Of a stretch of DNA of 64,000 nucleotides, positions 7,285 through 15,782 are shown piece by piece. Below the pieces are notes generated by a model. The model worked only from the letters and a program-made list of their open reading frames with translations. It had not been told where the DNA came from and did not search any database. How positions within the stretch are numbered: position 1 is the stretch's first letter; every line of letters begins with the position of its first letter. The DNA comes from Tatumella terrea (lineage in GTDB: Bacteria > Pseudomonadota > Gammaproteobacteria > Enterobacterales > Enterobacteriaceae): assembly GCF_039523755.1 (NCBI RefSeq), contig NZ_BAAAFX010000010.1:124001-188000 (forward strand), written 5' to 3'. The translations under genes and the position numbers were made by a program.

Positions 7285-9420
7285 TCAGGCCAGTCCGTCG
7301 GGCATATGTTTTACCCGGCGTCTGACTTCTTCCTGTTTTCCGTGATTAAAGGGGCGGGCATCGGGACTGCCCAGGTAACCGCACACCCGCCGGGTGACCG
7401 ACACTCTGGCCGGATCATGATTGCCGCATTGCGGACAGGTAAATCCTTTACTGGTACAGCTAAACTCGCCTTTAAAACCGCAGGTATAACATTCATCGAT
7501 CGGGGTATTGGTGCCGTAATAAGGGATTCGGGAATAGCTGTAGTCCCAGACATCTTCCAGGGCTTTCAGGTTATGGCGCAGGTTGGGATACTCCCCATAG
7601 CAGATGAAACCGCCGTCAGAGAGGGCCGGATAGGGGGCTTCAAAATCAATTTTATCGTAAGGGCTGGCGGCCTTTTCCACATCCAGATGAAAACTGTTGG
7701 TGTAATAGCCCTTATCGGTGACCCCCGGGATGACACCGAACTCAGCAGTATCCAGCCGGCAGAAACGATCACACAGATTTTCACTCGGTGTGCTGTAAAG
7801 ACTGAACCCGTACCCGGTTTCGGCCTTCCAGCGGTCGGTCGCCGCGCGTAACCGGCTGACTATCGCCAGCGCTGTCTGCTGTAACTCTGCGGAATCAAAC
7901 AGATGCTGCTGCTGACCTTTCAGGGCGTTAATCGTTTCATGCAGGCCGATGAATCCCAGGGAGATCGAGGCCCGGCCGTGACGGAAGATCGGGCCGACCT
8001 TGTCATCCGCATTGAGGCGGACACCACAGGCCCCTTCCATATAAAGTATCGGTGCAACCCGGGCACAGGTATTCTCCAGCCGGCTGATACGGGTCAGTAA
8101 CGCCTGCCGGGCGATCTCCAGCCGTTCGTCGAGCAGTGACCAGAAGCGCGTCTCATCGCCTGCCGCCTGCAGGGCGATCCGCGGGAGATTCAGGCTGACC
8201 ACACCAATATTGTTTCGTCCTTCGTGGATCTGCCGGCCTTCTTCCTCATAAACGCCCAGAAAACTCCGGCAACCCATCGGCGTCTTAAAGGATCCGGTAA
8301 TTTTTACCACCTGATCGTAATTCAGGATATCCGGGTACATCCGCTGGCTGGCACATTCCAGCGCCAGCTGTTTAATATCGTAGTTACAGTCTCCGGGCCG
8401 ATGGTTGATCCCGTCGCGGATGGCAAACACCAGTTTCGGGAACACCGCGGTTTTACGATTACTGCCCAGCCCGGCGAGGCGGTTCTGTAAAATCGCCGTC
8501 TGGATCATGCGGGAGGCAGCAGATGTCCCCAGTCCGAAACCGAAAGTCACAAACGGCGTCTGGCCGTTTGCGGTGTGTAGGGTATTCACTTCATATTCCA
8601 GTGCCTGAAACGCGTCATAACACTCTTTACGTGTCCTGGCCTCAGCATAGGCTTCAACATCGGCAACCTGCCATTCCCGGCCCGTATCCCGGTGACGTTG
8701 CAGGCTGGCTTCCACATAGGGCGCGAGCACTTCATCGATACGATTAATCGTGGTACCGCCATAGATATGGCTGGCGACCTGAGCGATGATTTGTGCGGTG
8801 ACGGCGGTTGCCGTGGCAATGGATTTGGGCGGGGCAATATCGGCATTCCCCATTTTAAATCCCCGGGTCAGCATCCCTTCCAGGTCAATCAGCATGCAGT
8901 TGAACATCGGGAAAAACGGGGAGTAATCCAGATCGTGATAATGGATGTCTCCGCGATCATGCGCCTGCATGATCGGTGCCGGCAGAATATGTTGCCGTGC
9001 ATAGTGTCTGGCGACGATCCCTGCCAGTAAGTCCCGCTGCGTCGGGATCACTTTACTGTCTTTATTGGCATTTTCGTTCAGCAGAGAGGTGTTGGTCTGT
9101 TCAATTAACCCGCGGATCTCCCGGTAGAGCTGACTGCGCTGTTCACGGCGGGTGTCTCTGTCATGACGATATTCAATATAGCAGCGGGCCACATCCGGCC
9201 ATGGGCCGGTCATCAGCGTATCTTCTACCACTTGCTGTATCCGACCGATGTCCAGCTCGTGGTTCTGCCGTAACGCCGCGCAGACCTGGCCGGTCATCTG
9301 CTCACAATACGCGGCATCGGTCACTCCGGCGGCACTGGCTGCGGCCCCGATAGCATTCATAATGCGTTGACGGCAGAAGGGCACTTTACAACCGTCCCGT
9401 TTTACAACGATAGTATTCAT
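7285..9420 (-). CDS. nrdD: Anaerobic ribonucleoside-triphosphate reductase NrdD
   Basis: Class III ribonucleotide reductase (711 aa), making dNTPs from NTPs without oxygen. An N-terminal ATP cone (VVKRDGCKVPF) precedes the barrel. The zinc-site cysteines are in CYTCG and CPQCG, and the glycyl radical residue is G681 in RRVCGYLGS, as in the E. coli enzyme. The start at 9420 follows GGGTGA with 6 nt spacing and fits the family; an in-frame start at 9447 would add nine unconserved residues. An FNR-like box lies about 80 nt upstream. Confidence 0.97.
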   Translation of the reverse strand: MNTIVVKRDGCKVPFCRQRIMNAIGAAASAAGVTDAAYCEQMTGQVCAALRQNHELDIGRIQQVVEDTLMTGPWPDVARCYIEYRHDRDTRREQRSQLYREIRGLIEQTNTSLLNENANKDSKVIPTQRDLLAGIVARHYARQHILPAPIMQAHDRGDIHYHDLDYSPFFPMFNCMLIDLEGMLTRGFKMGNADIAPPKSIATATAVTAQIIAQVASHIYGGTTINRIDEVLAPYVEASLQRHRDTGREWQVADVEAYAEARTRKECYDAFQALEYEVNTLHTANGQTPFVTFGFGLGTSAASRMIQTAILQNRLAGLGSNRKTAVFPKLVFAIRDGINHRPGDCNYDIKQLALECASQRMYPDILNYDQVVKITGSFKTPMGCRSFLGVYEEEGRQIHEGRNNIGVVSLNLPRIALQAAGDETRFWSLLDERLEIARQALLTRISRLENTCARVAPILYMEGACGVRLNADDKVGPIFRHGRASISLGFIGLHETINALKGQQQHLFDSAELQQTALAIVSRLRAATDRWKAETGYGFSLYSTPSENLCDRFCRLDTAEFGVIPGVTDKGYYTNSFHLDVEKAASPYDKIDFEAPYPALSDGGFICYGEYPNLRHNLKALEDVWDYSYSRIPYYGTNTPIDECYTCGFKGEFSCTSKGFTCPQCGNHDPARVSVTRRVCGYLGSPDARPFNHGKQEEVRRRVKHMPDGLA

Positions 9421-9498
9421 CAGAATCACCCATATATTGTGCTGCAAGTAATTCTAGATACTATATGTGGTATTTTCAGCGAAATAAGTGATCGAAAT

Positions 9499-9512
9499 TT
9501 GATTCAGAACAA
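9499..9512 (-). promoter_or_regulatory. Candidate FNR box upstream of nrdDG
   Basis: TTGATTCAGAACAA matches the FNR consensus TTGAT-N4-ATCAA at 9 of 10 defined positions. It sits 79 nt upstream of the nrdD ATG. E. coli nrdDG is FNR-activated, so the placement is sensible. A TATAGT hexamer on the minus strand (9460-9465) could be the -10. Confidence 0.6.
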
Positions 9513-9583
9513 AGAAGCGGAAAAAGGCAAAACCGGGGGACGGAACGGTCGCTGGGGGGATAACGGCGGGCAATTACGTGCGG

Positions 9584-9604
9584 AAACGGCTCCCGGAGGA
9601 GCCG
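9584..9604 (-). terminator. Probable ridA terminator
   Basis: Perfect 7-bp stem CGGCTCC/GGAGCCG (9587-9604) with a 4-nt loop just beyond the ridA stop. On the minus strand it is followed only by TTT, so it is a weak intrinsic terminator. Confidence 0.5.
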
Positions 9605-9613
9605 CTATTGGTA

Positions 9614-10000
9614 TCAGCGACGAACGGCGATCGCTTCAATTTCGATTTTTACGTCTTTAGGCAGACGAGCGACTTCCACGCACGAGCGCGCAGGAAAGCC
9701 GGACTGATTCTCAGTAAAGAAGGCTTCATAGGCGGCATTAACGGTGGTGAAATCGTTTAAGTCTTTGACGAAGACGGTGGTTTTTACGATATCGCCCACG
9801 GTCAGCCCGGCTTCTTCAATAATGGCTTTCACGTTTGCCAGAGACTGGCGGGTCTGAGCGGTAACATCCTCAGGAACCTCACCGGTTTTCGGATCAACCG
9901 GGATCTGGCCGGAAGTAATGATCATATTGCCGAGATCGACAGCCTGTACATACGGGCCGATAGCAGCCGGTGCATTTTCGGTACTGATGACGCGGGACAT
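9614..10000 (-). CDS. ridA: RidA, 2-iminobutanoate/2-iminopropanoate deaminase
   Basis: YjgF/YER057c/UK114 family enzyme (128 aa) that hydrolyses reactive enamine/imine intermediates such as 2-aminoacrylate released by PLP enzymes. Family signature near the C-terminus, FPARSCVEVARLPKDVKIEIEA, includes the catalytic Arg (R105 in E. coli). The start at 10000 has AAGGAGAA 6 nt upstream. It lies downstream of pyrBI in the same direction, as in E. coli, and probably has its own promoter in the 78-nt gap. Confidence 0.97.
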   Translation of the reverse strand: MSRVISTENAPAAIGPYVQAVDLGNMIITSGQIPVDPKTGEVPEDVTAQTRQSLANVKAIIEEAGLTVGDIVKTTVFVKDLNDFTTVNAAYEAFFTENQSGFPARSCVEVARLPKDVKIEIEAIAVRR

Positions 10001-10056
10001 AACTTCTCCTTAATGAATATACGAGGACGACTCAGCCCTCAGGCGGATGCGTCCCC

Positions 10057-10062
10057 ATTATA
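10057..10062 (-). promoter_or_regulatory. Candidate ridA promoter -10 (TATAAT)
   Basis: A perfect TATAAT on the minus strand lies 57 nt upstream of the ridA ATG. The matching -35 would fall on the pyrI stop codon region and is poor, so the promoter call rests on the -10 alone. Confidence 0.4.
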
Positions 10063-10078
10063 AAAGGGTGAATGGTGA

Positions 10079-10543
10079 TTACCAGTGTCCCATCACGACA
10101 TGACGGGCAAATTCTTTTTCACAGTATTTGCAGGTCAGCATGATGTCCTGTGGGCGCTGACGCACCGTAAAAGAGGAGCTGACCGGTTCGTTATGACTGA
10201 TGCAGTTACTGTTCGGACAGCTCAGAACCCGCTCTATCCGCTCAGGTAATTCCGGCACTCTTTTGGCGACCACGTCATAATTGTCGATACGGTTAACGGT
10301 GGCATGCGGGGCATAGAGCGCCAGCTGGTTGATCTGTTCTTCTGTCAGAAAGGTATTTTCGATTTTAATCAGGTCTTTCTGCTGCATTTCGCCGGAAGGC
10401 AGGTTAAGGCCAATGGTAATACGCTGATCGGTTTCTGTCAGGCGGAACAGCGAGAGTAACCGGAAGCCGACACGGGCCGGAATATGGTCAATGACGGTGC
10501 CACATTTGATGGCTTCAACCTGTAATTTATTATCCTGAGTCAT
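10079..10543 (-). CDS. pyrI: Aspartate carbamoyltransferase regulatory chain PyrI
   Basis: Regulatory subunit (154 aa) of ATCase, binding CTP/UTP/ATP through the N-terminal domain (LQVEAIKCGTVIDHIPA) and docking to PyrB through a C-terminal zinc domain whose four cysteines are visible in CPNSNC and CKYC. It starts 15 nt after the pyrB stop and is co-transcribed with it. Length and sequence are as in E. coli. Confidence 0.97.
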   Translation of the reverse strand: MTQDNKLQVEAIKCGTVIDHIPARVGFRLLSLFRLTETDQRITIGLNLPSGEMQQKDLIKIENTFLTEEQINQLALYAPHATVNRIDNYDVVAKRVPELPERIERVLSCPNSNCISHNEPVSSSFTVRQRPQDIMLTCKYCEKEFARHVVMGHW

Positions 10544-10558
10544 CTGTCTGTTCCCCCG

Positions 10559-11494
10559 TTATGCAGTGAGTTCTTCATTTAACACCAGAGCCAGTAATGC
10601 CTGGCGGGCATAGATACCATTCCCGGCCTGGCGGAAGTACCAGGCATAGGGGGTCGAATCGACGTCGGTATCAATTTCATCCACGCGGGGCAAAGGATGC
10701 AGCACCTTCATCGTTTCACGGGCGCCGGTCAGGTCGGCCGCCCGCAGGATAAACTGGGCTTTTACGTTGGCATATTCGGAAGGGTCCAGACGCTCTTTCT
10801 GGACCCGGGTCATATATAAAATATCTGTCTGCGGGGTCACTTCTTCAATGGAAGCGTGGCGCGACCAGCTGATGCCCTTTTCGTCGAGCAGGTCAGTAAT
10901 GTACGCAGGCATGGTCAGAGCTTCCGGCGCAATAAAGAAGAAGCGGTTATTGCTGAATTTGGCCAGGGCCTGGGTCAGGGAATGAACGGTCCGCCCATAT
11001 TTCAGGTCACCCACCATAGCAATATTCAGGTTATCCAGCCGCTGCTGGGTTTCACTGATGGTGAACAGGTCGAGTAATGTCTGGGTCGGGTGCTGGTTTG
11101 CACCGTCGCCGGCATTCAGCACCGGAATATCACCGGCAAATTCGGTGGCCAGCCGGGCGGCACCTTCCTGTGGATGGCGCATGACGATGGCATCCACATA
11201 GGTGCTGATCACCGAAATCGTATCGGCCAGTGTTTCACCTTTTTTGCCCAGCGAAGTATTACCGCCGTCAGAAAAGCCGACCACAGAAGCCCCCAGCCGG
11301 TGGATCGCCGTTTCAAAAGAGAGACGGGTACGTGTCGACGCTTCAAAAAAACAGCTGGCAATCACCTTGTGCTTTAACAGCTCAGGTTGTGGCGAAGCCT
11401 TCAGCCGTGCAGCAGTGGCTAAAACCAGCTCCAGTTCATCACGGTTCAGGTCATTAATTGAGATAATATTCTTTCGATAGAGGGGGTTAGCCAT
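10559..11494 (-). CDS. pyrB: Aspartate carbamoyltransferase catalytic chain PyrB
   Basis: Catalytic ATCase subunit (311 aa) that joins carbamoyl phosphate and aspartate in the first committed step of pyrimidine synthesis. Carbamoyl-phosphate loop STRTR (ASTRTRLSFE), HPTQ, and the C-terminal HPLPRVDEI are all present. The start at 11494 (MANPLYRKNIISINDL) equals the E. coli start; a longer frame to 11512 is not conserved. Expression is expected to follow UTP through the attenuator and leader directly upstream; the leader peptide stop lies inside the first codons of pyrB. Confidence 0.97.
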   Translation of the reverse strand: MANPLYRKNIISINDLNRDELELVLATAARLKASPQPELLKHKVIASCFFEASTRTRLSFETAIHRLGASVVGFSDGGNTSLGKKGETLADTISVISTYVDAIVMRHPQEGAARLATEFAGDIPVLNAGDGANQHPTQTLLDLFTISETQQRLDNLNIAMVGDLKYGRTVHSLTQALAKFSNNRFFFIAPEALTMPAYITDLLDEKGISWSRHASIEEVTPQTDILYMTRVQKERLDPSEYANVKAQFILRAADLTGARETMKVLHPLPRVDEIDTDVDSTPYAWYFRQAGNGIYARQALLALVLNEELTA

Positions 11495-11648
11495 AAGTAA
11501 TATCCTCGGCACGAGCGGATGACAGGCAAAAAAAAGCCCCTGAAACAGGGGCTTTTTTTATGAAATAGACAGTGATGCGGGAAAAAAAAGGGCTGCCGCC
11601 TGCGGTCGGGCAGGTACGGATCTCATGTTGTGTGATGATCTGTGGCAT
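11487..11648 (-). CDS. pyrL: pyrBI leader peptide PyrL
   Basis: Leader peptide (53 aa from the ATG at 11648, preceded by GGGAA). Its C-terminal half, GGSPFFSRIT ... SGAFFCLSSARAED, matches E. coli PyrL. The codons include an uninterrupted run of eight T in the leader, the kind of UTP-sensitive pause site used in pyrBI attenuation: when UTP is scarce, polymerase pauses, the ribosome catches up and blocks the terminator. Unlike the E. coli leader, the frame runs through the terminator and ends 8 nt inside pyrB, so leader translation could also feed pyrB initiation. An upstream in-frame start at 11714 precedes the promoter and is not usable. Confidence 0.85.
   Translation of the reverse strand: MPQIITQHEIRTCPTAGGSPFFSRITVYFIKKAPVSGAFFCLSSARAEDITYG
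11528..11559 (-). terminator. pyrBI attenuator
   Basis: Perfect GCCCCTG/CAGGGGC stem with AAA/TTT loop followed on the minus strand by eight T, located within the pyrL frame and 34 nt before the pyrB ATG. This is the UTP-responsive attenuator expected ahead of pyrBI. Confidence 0.95.
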
Positions 11649-11673
11649 GCGATTTCCCGGAAAATTTTCGCGC

Positions 11674-11701
11674 ATTATACCGGCCACAGAATTCCTGACA
11701 A
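11674..11701 (-). promoter_or_regulatory. pyrBI promoter
   Basis: Minus-strand -35 TTGTCA (11696-11701) and perfect -10 TATAAT (11674-11679) separated by 16 bp. Transcription would begin about 20 nt upstream of the pyrL ATG. Confidence 0.85.
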
Positions 11702-11739
11702 GAGAAGCCGGCATAAAATGCGCGGCCGGTAGCGGTGAT

Positions 11740-12219
11740 TCAGGGAACCTTCAGCAGGGTACAGATTTCCTGGTAAAGCGCAGAGATCTGCCTGCACTGC
11801 CGGGGCGCAATCCAGACATTATCGCTGCCGGCCACCACGCCCATCACCGGGGCCAGATCCTGGCAATCGAGGATGCGGGCGACGGCGCGGCCATAACCTG
11901 CGGCCGTGTGGATCAGTATAAATTCGTTGTTGCAGACAATATCGATCACCATCTCTGCAATGGTTCTGCTGGCGCGCGGTGCTAACTGCAACAGAGGATT
12001 AAGGGTATAGATCCGCTGCCCACGGCCATTACGGATTTTGATAGCACCGAGGAGTTTCAGTAAACGGGACACGGTTGACTGGCTTATCAGGGCATAGCCG
12101 TTACGTTTCAGGTCACGGCGCAGGGCTTCCTGGGAAAGATAACTGTTTTGCATAATCAGCCGCTGGCAGAGGGCCAGTTGTCTGAGTTCTTTCTGACTGG
12201 CGGGGGTGAGAACAGGCAT
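11740..12219 (-). CDS. ArgR-family regulator linked to arginine deiminase genes
   Basis: ArgR-type repressor/activator (159 aa). The N-terminal winged helix contains the recognition motif SQSTVSRLLKLLG. The C-terminal half is the arginine-binding, oligomerising domain, with a degenerate-looking ligand region (AGSDNVWIAP in place of the usual GDDTI-type motif). It is last in the arc operon, as a similar ArgR paralogue is in the Salmonella arginine deiminase locus between pyrB and argI. It probably tunes arc or arg genes. It is likely a paralogue of the housekeeping argR, which normally sits elsewhere (by mdh). Confidence 0.85.
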   Translation of the reverse strand: MPVLTPASQKELRQLALCQRLIMQNSYLSQEALRRDLKRNGYALISQSTVSRLLKLLGAIKIRNGRGQRIYTLNPLLQLAPRASRTIAEMVIDIVCNNEFILIHTAAGYGRAVARILDCQDLAPVMGVVAGSDNVWIAPRQCRQISALYQEICTLLKVP

Positions 12220-12317
12220 AATGACATCTCCATTGTCAGGCGAGGATGGTCACTGGCCGGGTACGGGCTGCAGTGACAGGGCCCTGACCGGCGGCGGCAT
12301 CAGGGCACCTCTGTCAG

Positions 12318-13721
12318 TTATAGTAACGCAGAGACACTGAGCAGGACTATATTCAGTATCACAAGTATCAGCAGCAGCGGCGCTATCCACTTCAGGAAAC
12401 GTACATAAGGCACTCTGGCAATTGCCAGCCCGCCCATCACTACCGCGGAGGTCGGTGTGATCAGATTAACCAGCCCGGAAGCCGACTGATAGGCACTGAC
12501 CACGAGTTCGCGGCCGGTACCGGCAAAGTCGGCCAGCGGAGCCAGTACCGGCATACTGAGTACCGCCAATCCGGAAGACGATGGCACCAGGAAGGACAGC
12601 AGCACTTCAATAAACCAGGTGACGTTGATAAAAATAACCGCCGGTAATCCGCTGACCATATGTTCAGCCGCATTCAGCAGGGTATGGGTGATCATGCCAT
12701 TATCCATGACCACGACAATGCCACGGGCGATACCGATAATCAGCGCGACCCCGAGCAGATCGCGGGACCCGTCGATAAAAGTGGTGGTAAAGGTTTCTTC
12801 ACTCATACCTGCGACCAGGGCAACAAGAATGGCCGCCGCGAGGAACATGGCGGAAATTTCGCCCATCCACCAGCCCTGTACCGCCACGCCGTAAATCATA
12901 ATCACAAATGCAACGGCGAACAGCAGCAGAATGATTTTCCGTCTCAGGGTGAATTCCAGAATCTCTCCGGTCTGCTGAGACAGAAAGTAACGACGGTTCT
13001 CGTCAGCCTTATCGGCCACGATGGAAAGTCCCGGGTCTCTGCGGACCCTGAGGGCATAGCGGCGCACCCACCATACACACAACAGCCAGCCGCAAACCAG
13101 CATCATCACCCGCAGCATAATCCCGTCGGTGAAAGGGATCCCTGCGGCGTTCGAAGCGATAACGGTAGCAAACGGGTTGATGGTGGACCCCAGGGTCCCG
13201 ATGCCGGCTCCCAGTAATACGGTGGCTGCGGCGACCAGGGGATCAAAACCGGCCACCATCATCACCGGCACCAGCAGGGAATAAAACGGCAGAGATTCTT
13301 CCGACATCCCGTAAATGGTGCCACCCAGCGCGAACAACCCCATCAGAATAGGGATCATCCGCTCTTCTTTGCCCTTTAGCCGTAACATCACCCGCTGGAT
13401 GCCGGCATCAATCGCGCCGGTTTTATTGGTGACCCCCAGGAAGCCACCAATAATCAGAATAAAGAGTGCAACATCGATGGCACCGGCTTCGCCGGTTTTG
13501 TGATCCCATAGCCCGTCGATGGGGGCCAGTAAAATATCGCTGATCCCCTGAGGGTTGGACGCGACGGTATGATAGGTTCCGGCGATCGGCACTTCCTGAC
13601 CCAGACGGGCATTCATCACCATCTGGTACTGACCGGCGGGGATTATCCAGCTCAGTGCAGCAACCACCACAATCAGCCCGAACAGAATGGTATATGCAGA
13701 AGGAAATTTAAAACTTTTCAT
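12318..13721 (-). CDS. YfcC/ArcD-type arginine-ornithine antiporter (predicted)
   Basis: Polytopic inner-membrane protein (467 aa) of the YfcC family with about 12 hydrophobic segments and repeated motifs (IIGGFLGVTNKTGAIDAGI, GMSEESLPFYSLLVP, SSSGLAVLSMPVLAPL). Lying downstream of arcB in a full arginine deiminase operon, it most likely exchanges arginine for ornithine; that substrate is inferred from context. The start at 13721 has GGGAGAG upstream. A 42-nt longer frame begins within the arcB-arcD junction and is not family-like. Confidence 0.85.
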   Translation of the reverse strand: MKSFKFPSAYTILFGLIVVVAALSWIIPAGQYQMVMNARLGQEVPIAGTYHTVASNPQGISDILLAPIDGLWDHKTGEAGAIDVALFILIIGGFLGVTNKTGAIDAGIQRVMLRLKGKEERMIPILMGLFALGGTIYGMSEESLPFYSLLVPVMMVAGFDPLVAAATVLLGAGIGTLGSTINPFATVIASNAAGIPFTDGIMLRVMMLVCGWLLCVWWVRRYALRVRRDPGLSIVADKADENRRYFLSQQTGEILEFTLRRKIILLLFAVAFVIMIYGVAVQGWWMGEISAMFLAAAILVALVAGMSEETFTTTFIDGSRDLLGVALIIGIARGIVVVMDNGMITHTLLNAAEHMVSGLPAVIFINVTWFIEVLLSFLVPSSSGLAVLSMPVLAPLADFAGTGRELVVSAYQSASGLVNLITPTSAVVMGGLAIARVPYVRFLKWIAPLLLILVILNIVLLSVSALL

Positions 13722-13771
13722 CTCACTCTCCCTGCAGGCACGCCAGACAAGCCGTACCTGCATGCGGTCAG

Positions 13772-14776
13772 TTAGTCGGCCAGAGTTGCGACCATCACGG
13801 CCTTAATCGTATGCATCCGGTTTTCTGCTTCATCGAAAACAATCGACCGGGCAGATTCAAACACCTCTTCGCTGACTTCCAGCCCTTTCAGCCCGAAAGT
13901 CTCCTCGATTTCCCGGCCGACGGTGGTTTGTTCGTTATGGAAAGCGGGCAGACAGTGCATAAATTTCACCTGCGGATTGCCGGTGGCGTCAACGACCTGC
14001 TGATTGACCTGATAAGGCGTCATCAGGCTGACACGTTCCGCCCAGGCCTCTTTCGGTTCGCCCATCGATACCCAGACATCGGTGTAGAGGAAATCGACAT
14101 CTTTCACACCTTCAGCCACGGATTCGGTAAGGGTGATGCGGGCTCCGCTGGTGGCTGCAATTTCACGACACTGGCTGACCAGTGCGTCGTCCGGCAAGAA
14201 AGCCCGCGGAGCGACCAGACGGATATCCATTCCCATAATGGCCGCACCGGCCATCAGGGAATTGCCCATGTTGTTACGGGCATCGCCCAGATAAGCAAAC
14301 CGTAAAGAGTTAAGCGGGCGGTCAGGCGCATGCTCCAGCATGGTCATTAAATCCGCCAGGATCTGGGTGGGATGAAACTCATTGGTCAGGCCGTTCCAGA
14401 CCGGTACACCGGCATTCTCTGCCAGTTCTTCGACTATCTTCTGCCCAAACCCGCGGTACTCGATACCGTCATACATGCGCCCCAGCACCCGGGCCGTATC
14501 TTTCATCGATTCTTTGTGACCAATCTGCGATCCGGAAGGCCCCAGATAAGTAACCTGCGCCCCCTGGTCAAAAGCCGCGACTTCAAAAGCACAGCGGGTA
14601 CGGGTGGAACTCTTTTCGAAGATCAGCGCGATATTTTTACCGCTCAGCCGGGGGCGTTCCTGGCCACACCGTTTGTCATGTTTAAGCTGACGGGCCAGCG
14701 TCAGCAGGTAATGAATTTCATCGGCGCTATAATCCAGCAGTTTCAGGAAGTGGCGGTTTTTCAGTGAGACTGACAT
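13772..14776 (-). CDS. arcB: Ornithine carbamoyltransferase, catabolic (ArcB-type)
   Basis: Ornithine carbamoyltransferase (334 aa). Signature motifs: carbamoyl-phosphate loop SSTRTRCAFE, HPTQ (NEFHPTQIL), ornithine-binding DVWVSMGE and catalytic HCLPAFH. By position between arcC and the antiporter it should run in the catabolic direction, splitting citrulline into ornithine and carbamoyl phosphate. It is clearly paralogous to argI at 17633-18640. AAGGA lies upstream of the start. The sequence alone does not prove catabolic kinetics; the assignment is contextual. Confidence 0.9.
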   Translation of the reverse strand: MSVSLKNRHFLKLLDYSADEIHYLLTLARQLKHDKRCGQERPRLSGKNIALIFEKSSTRTRCAFEVAAFDQGAQVTYLGPSGSQIGHKESMKDTARVLGRMYDGIEYRGFGQKIVEELAENAGVPVWNGLTNEFHPTQILADLMTMLEHAPDRPLNSLRFAYLGDARNNMGNSLMAGAAIMGMDIRLVAPRAFLPDDALVSQCREIAATSGARITLTESVAEGVKDVDFLYTDVWVSMGEPKEAWAERVSLMTPYQVNQQVVDATGNPQVKFMHCLPAFHNEQTTVGREIEETFGLKGLEVSEEVFESARSIVFDEAENRMHTIKAVMVATLAD

Positions 14777-14848
14777 AGTGAATATCCTTATTTTCAGGGG
14801 AATACTGCCTGCCGGACGGAGGCAGACAGCAGGGGATCATGCGGGGGA

Positions 14849-15763
14849 CTAGCCCGGAATGATCAGCGTGCCTTTCTGTCCGCAGAGGATGCGGCTACCG
14901 TCCTGCAGGGAACCGATGCCGGCATGGCCACCACTTGTCCTGACAAACTGACAGCAGGCGTCCACTTTCGGCCCCATGGAACCGGCATCAAATGAGGTGC
15001 CTGCCAGCGCACTGACGGTAACCTGACCGATAGCCTCCTGAGACGGTGTTCCCCAGTTCTGGTAAACGGCATCAGCATCGGTCAGGATCAGCAGTGCATC
15101 GGCCTGCAACTGACGGGCGAGCAGGGCGGCAGAAAGATCTTTATCGATCACGGCTTCGCACCCCGTCATGGTCTGCCCGGTCTGCACCACAGGAATCCCT
15201 CCGCCACCATTACAGATAACCAGATGATCATGCAGCAGTAAGGTGTTAATGGCTGCGCTTTCCGAAATCGCCAGCGGCGCGGGAGAAGGCACGACGCGGC
15301 GAAAACCGGTCCCGTCTTTCTTCATGATCCAGCCCTTTTCAGCCGCCAGGTCAGTGGCCTGTGCGGCGGTGTAGACCGGACCAATGTACTTACACGGATC
15401 CTGAAACGCCGGATCGGCGGGGTCTACGGTCACCCGGGTCAGCAGAGTCGTGACTTCCTGAGAGGGCAATTCATTCCGCAATGCCTGTTGCAGCATATAG
15501 CCCACCATCCCCTGACTTTCCGCGACCAGAATATCCAGCGGATAAGGCGCGACGTCGGGATAAGCCGCATTCTGTAACGCCAGCAGGCCGACCTGTGGCC
15601 CGTTACCGTGAACCAGAACCACCCGCCACTCATCGGTCAGACGGGCAATGACACCGGCAGCAATCAGAATATTTTGCTGCTGAATACTGGCTTCCAGTGG
15701 TTCGCCCCGTTTGAGGAGTGCATTACCACCCAGAGCCACGACCAGAACTGGTTTTTTCTCCAT
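14849..15763 (-). CDS. arcC: Carbamate kinase ArcC
   Basis: Amino-acid-kinase-fold enzyme (304 aa) that transfers phosphate from carbamoyl phosphate to ADP, the ATP-yielding step of arginine fermentation. Family motifs include VVALGGNALLKRGE at the N-terminus, VHGNGPQVG, AESQGMVGYMLQQAL, CNGGGGIPV and LTDADAVYQNW. It lies 19 nt after arcA on the same strand and 72 nt before arcB. Confidence 0.96.
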   Translation of the reverse strand: MEKKPVLVVALGGNALLKRGEPLEASIQQQNILIAAGVIARLTDEWRVVLVHGNGPQVGLLALQNAAYPDVAPYPLDILVAESQGMVGYMLQQALRNELPSQEVTTLLTRVTVDPADPAFQDPCKYIGPVYTAAQATDLAAEKGWIMKKDGTGFRRVVPSPAPLAISESAAINTLLLHDHLVICNGGGGIPVVQTGQTMTGCEAVIDKDLSAALLARQLQADALLILTDADAVYQNWGTPSQEAIGQVTVSALAGTSFDAGSMGPKVDACCQFVRTSGGHAGIGSLQDGSRILCGQKGTLIIPG

Positions 15764-15782
15764 CTGTTTTTCTCCTTAGCCT

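Noticed and set aside
8976..9353. 125-codon plus-strand frame inside nrdD
   Set aside because: Antisense shadow of a highly conserved gene with no homology of its own.
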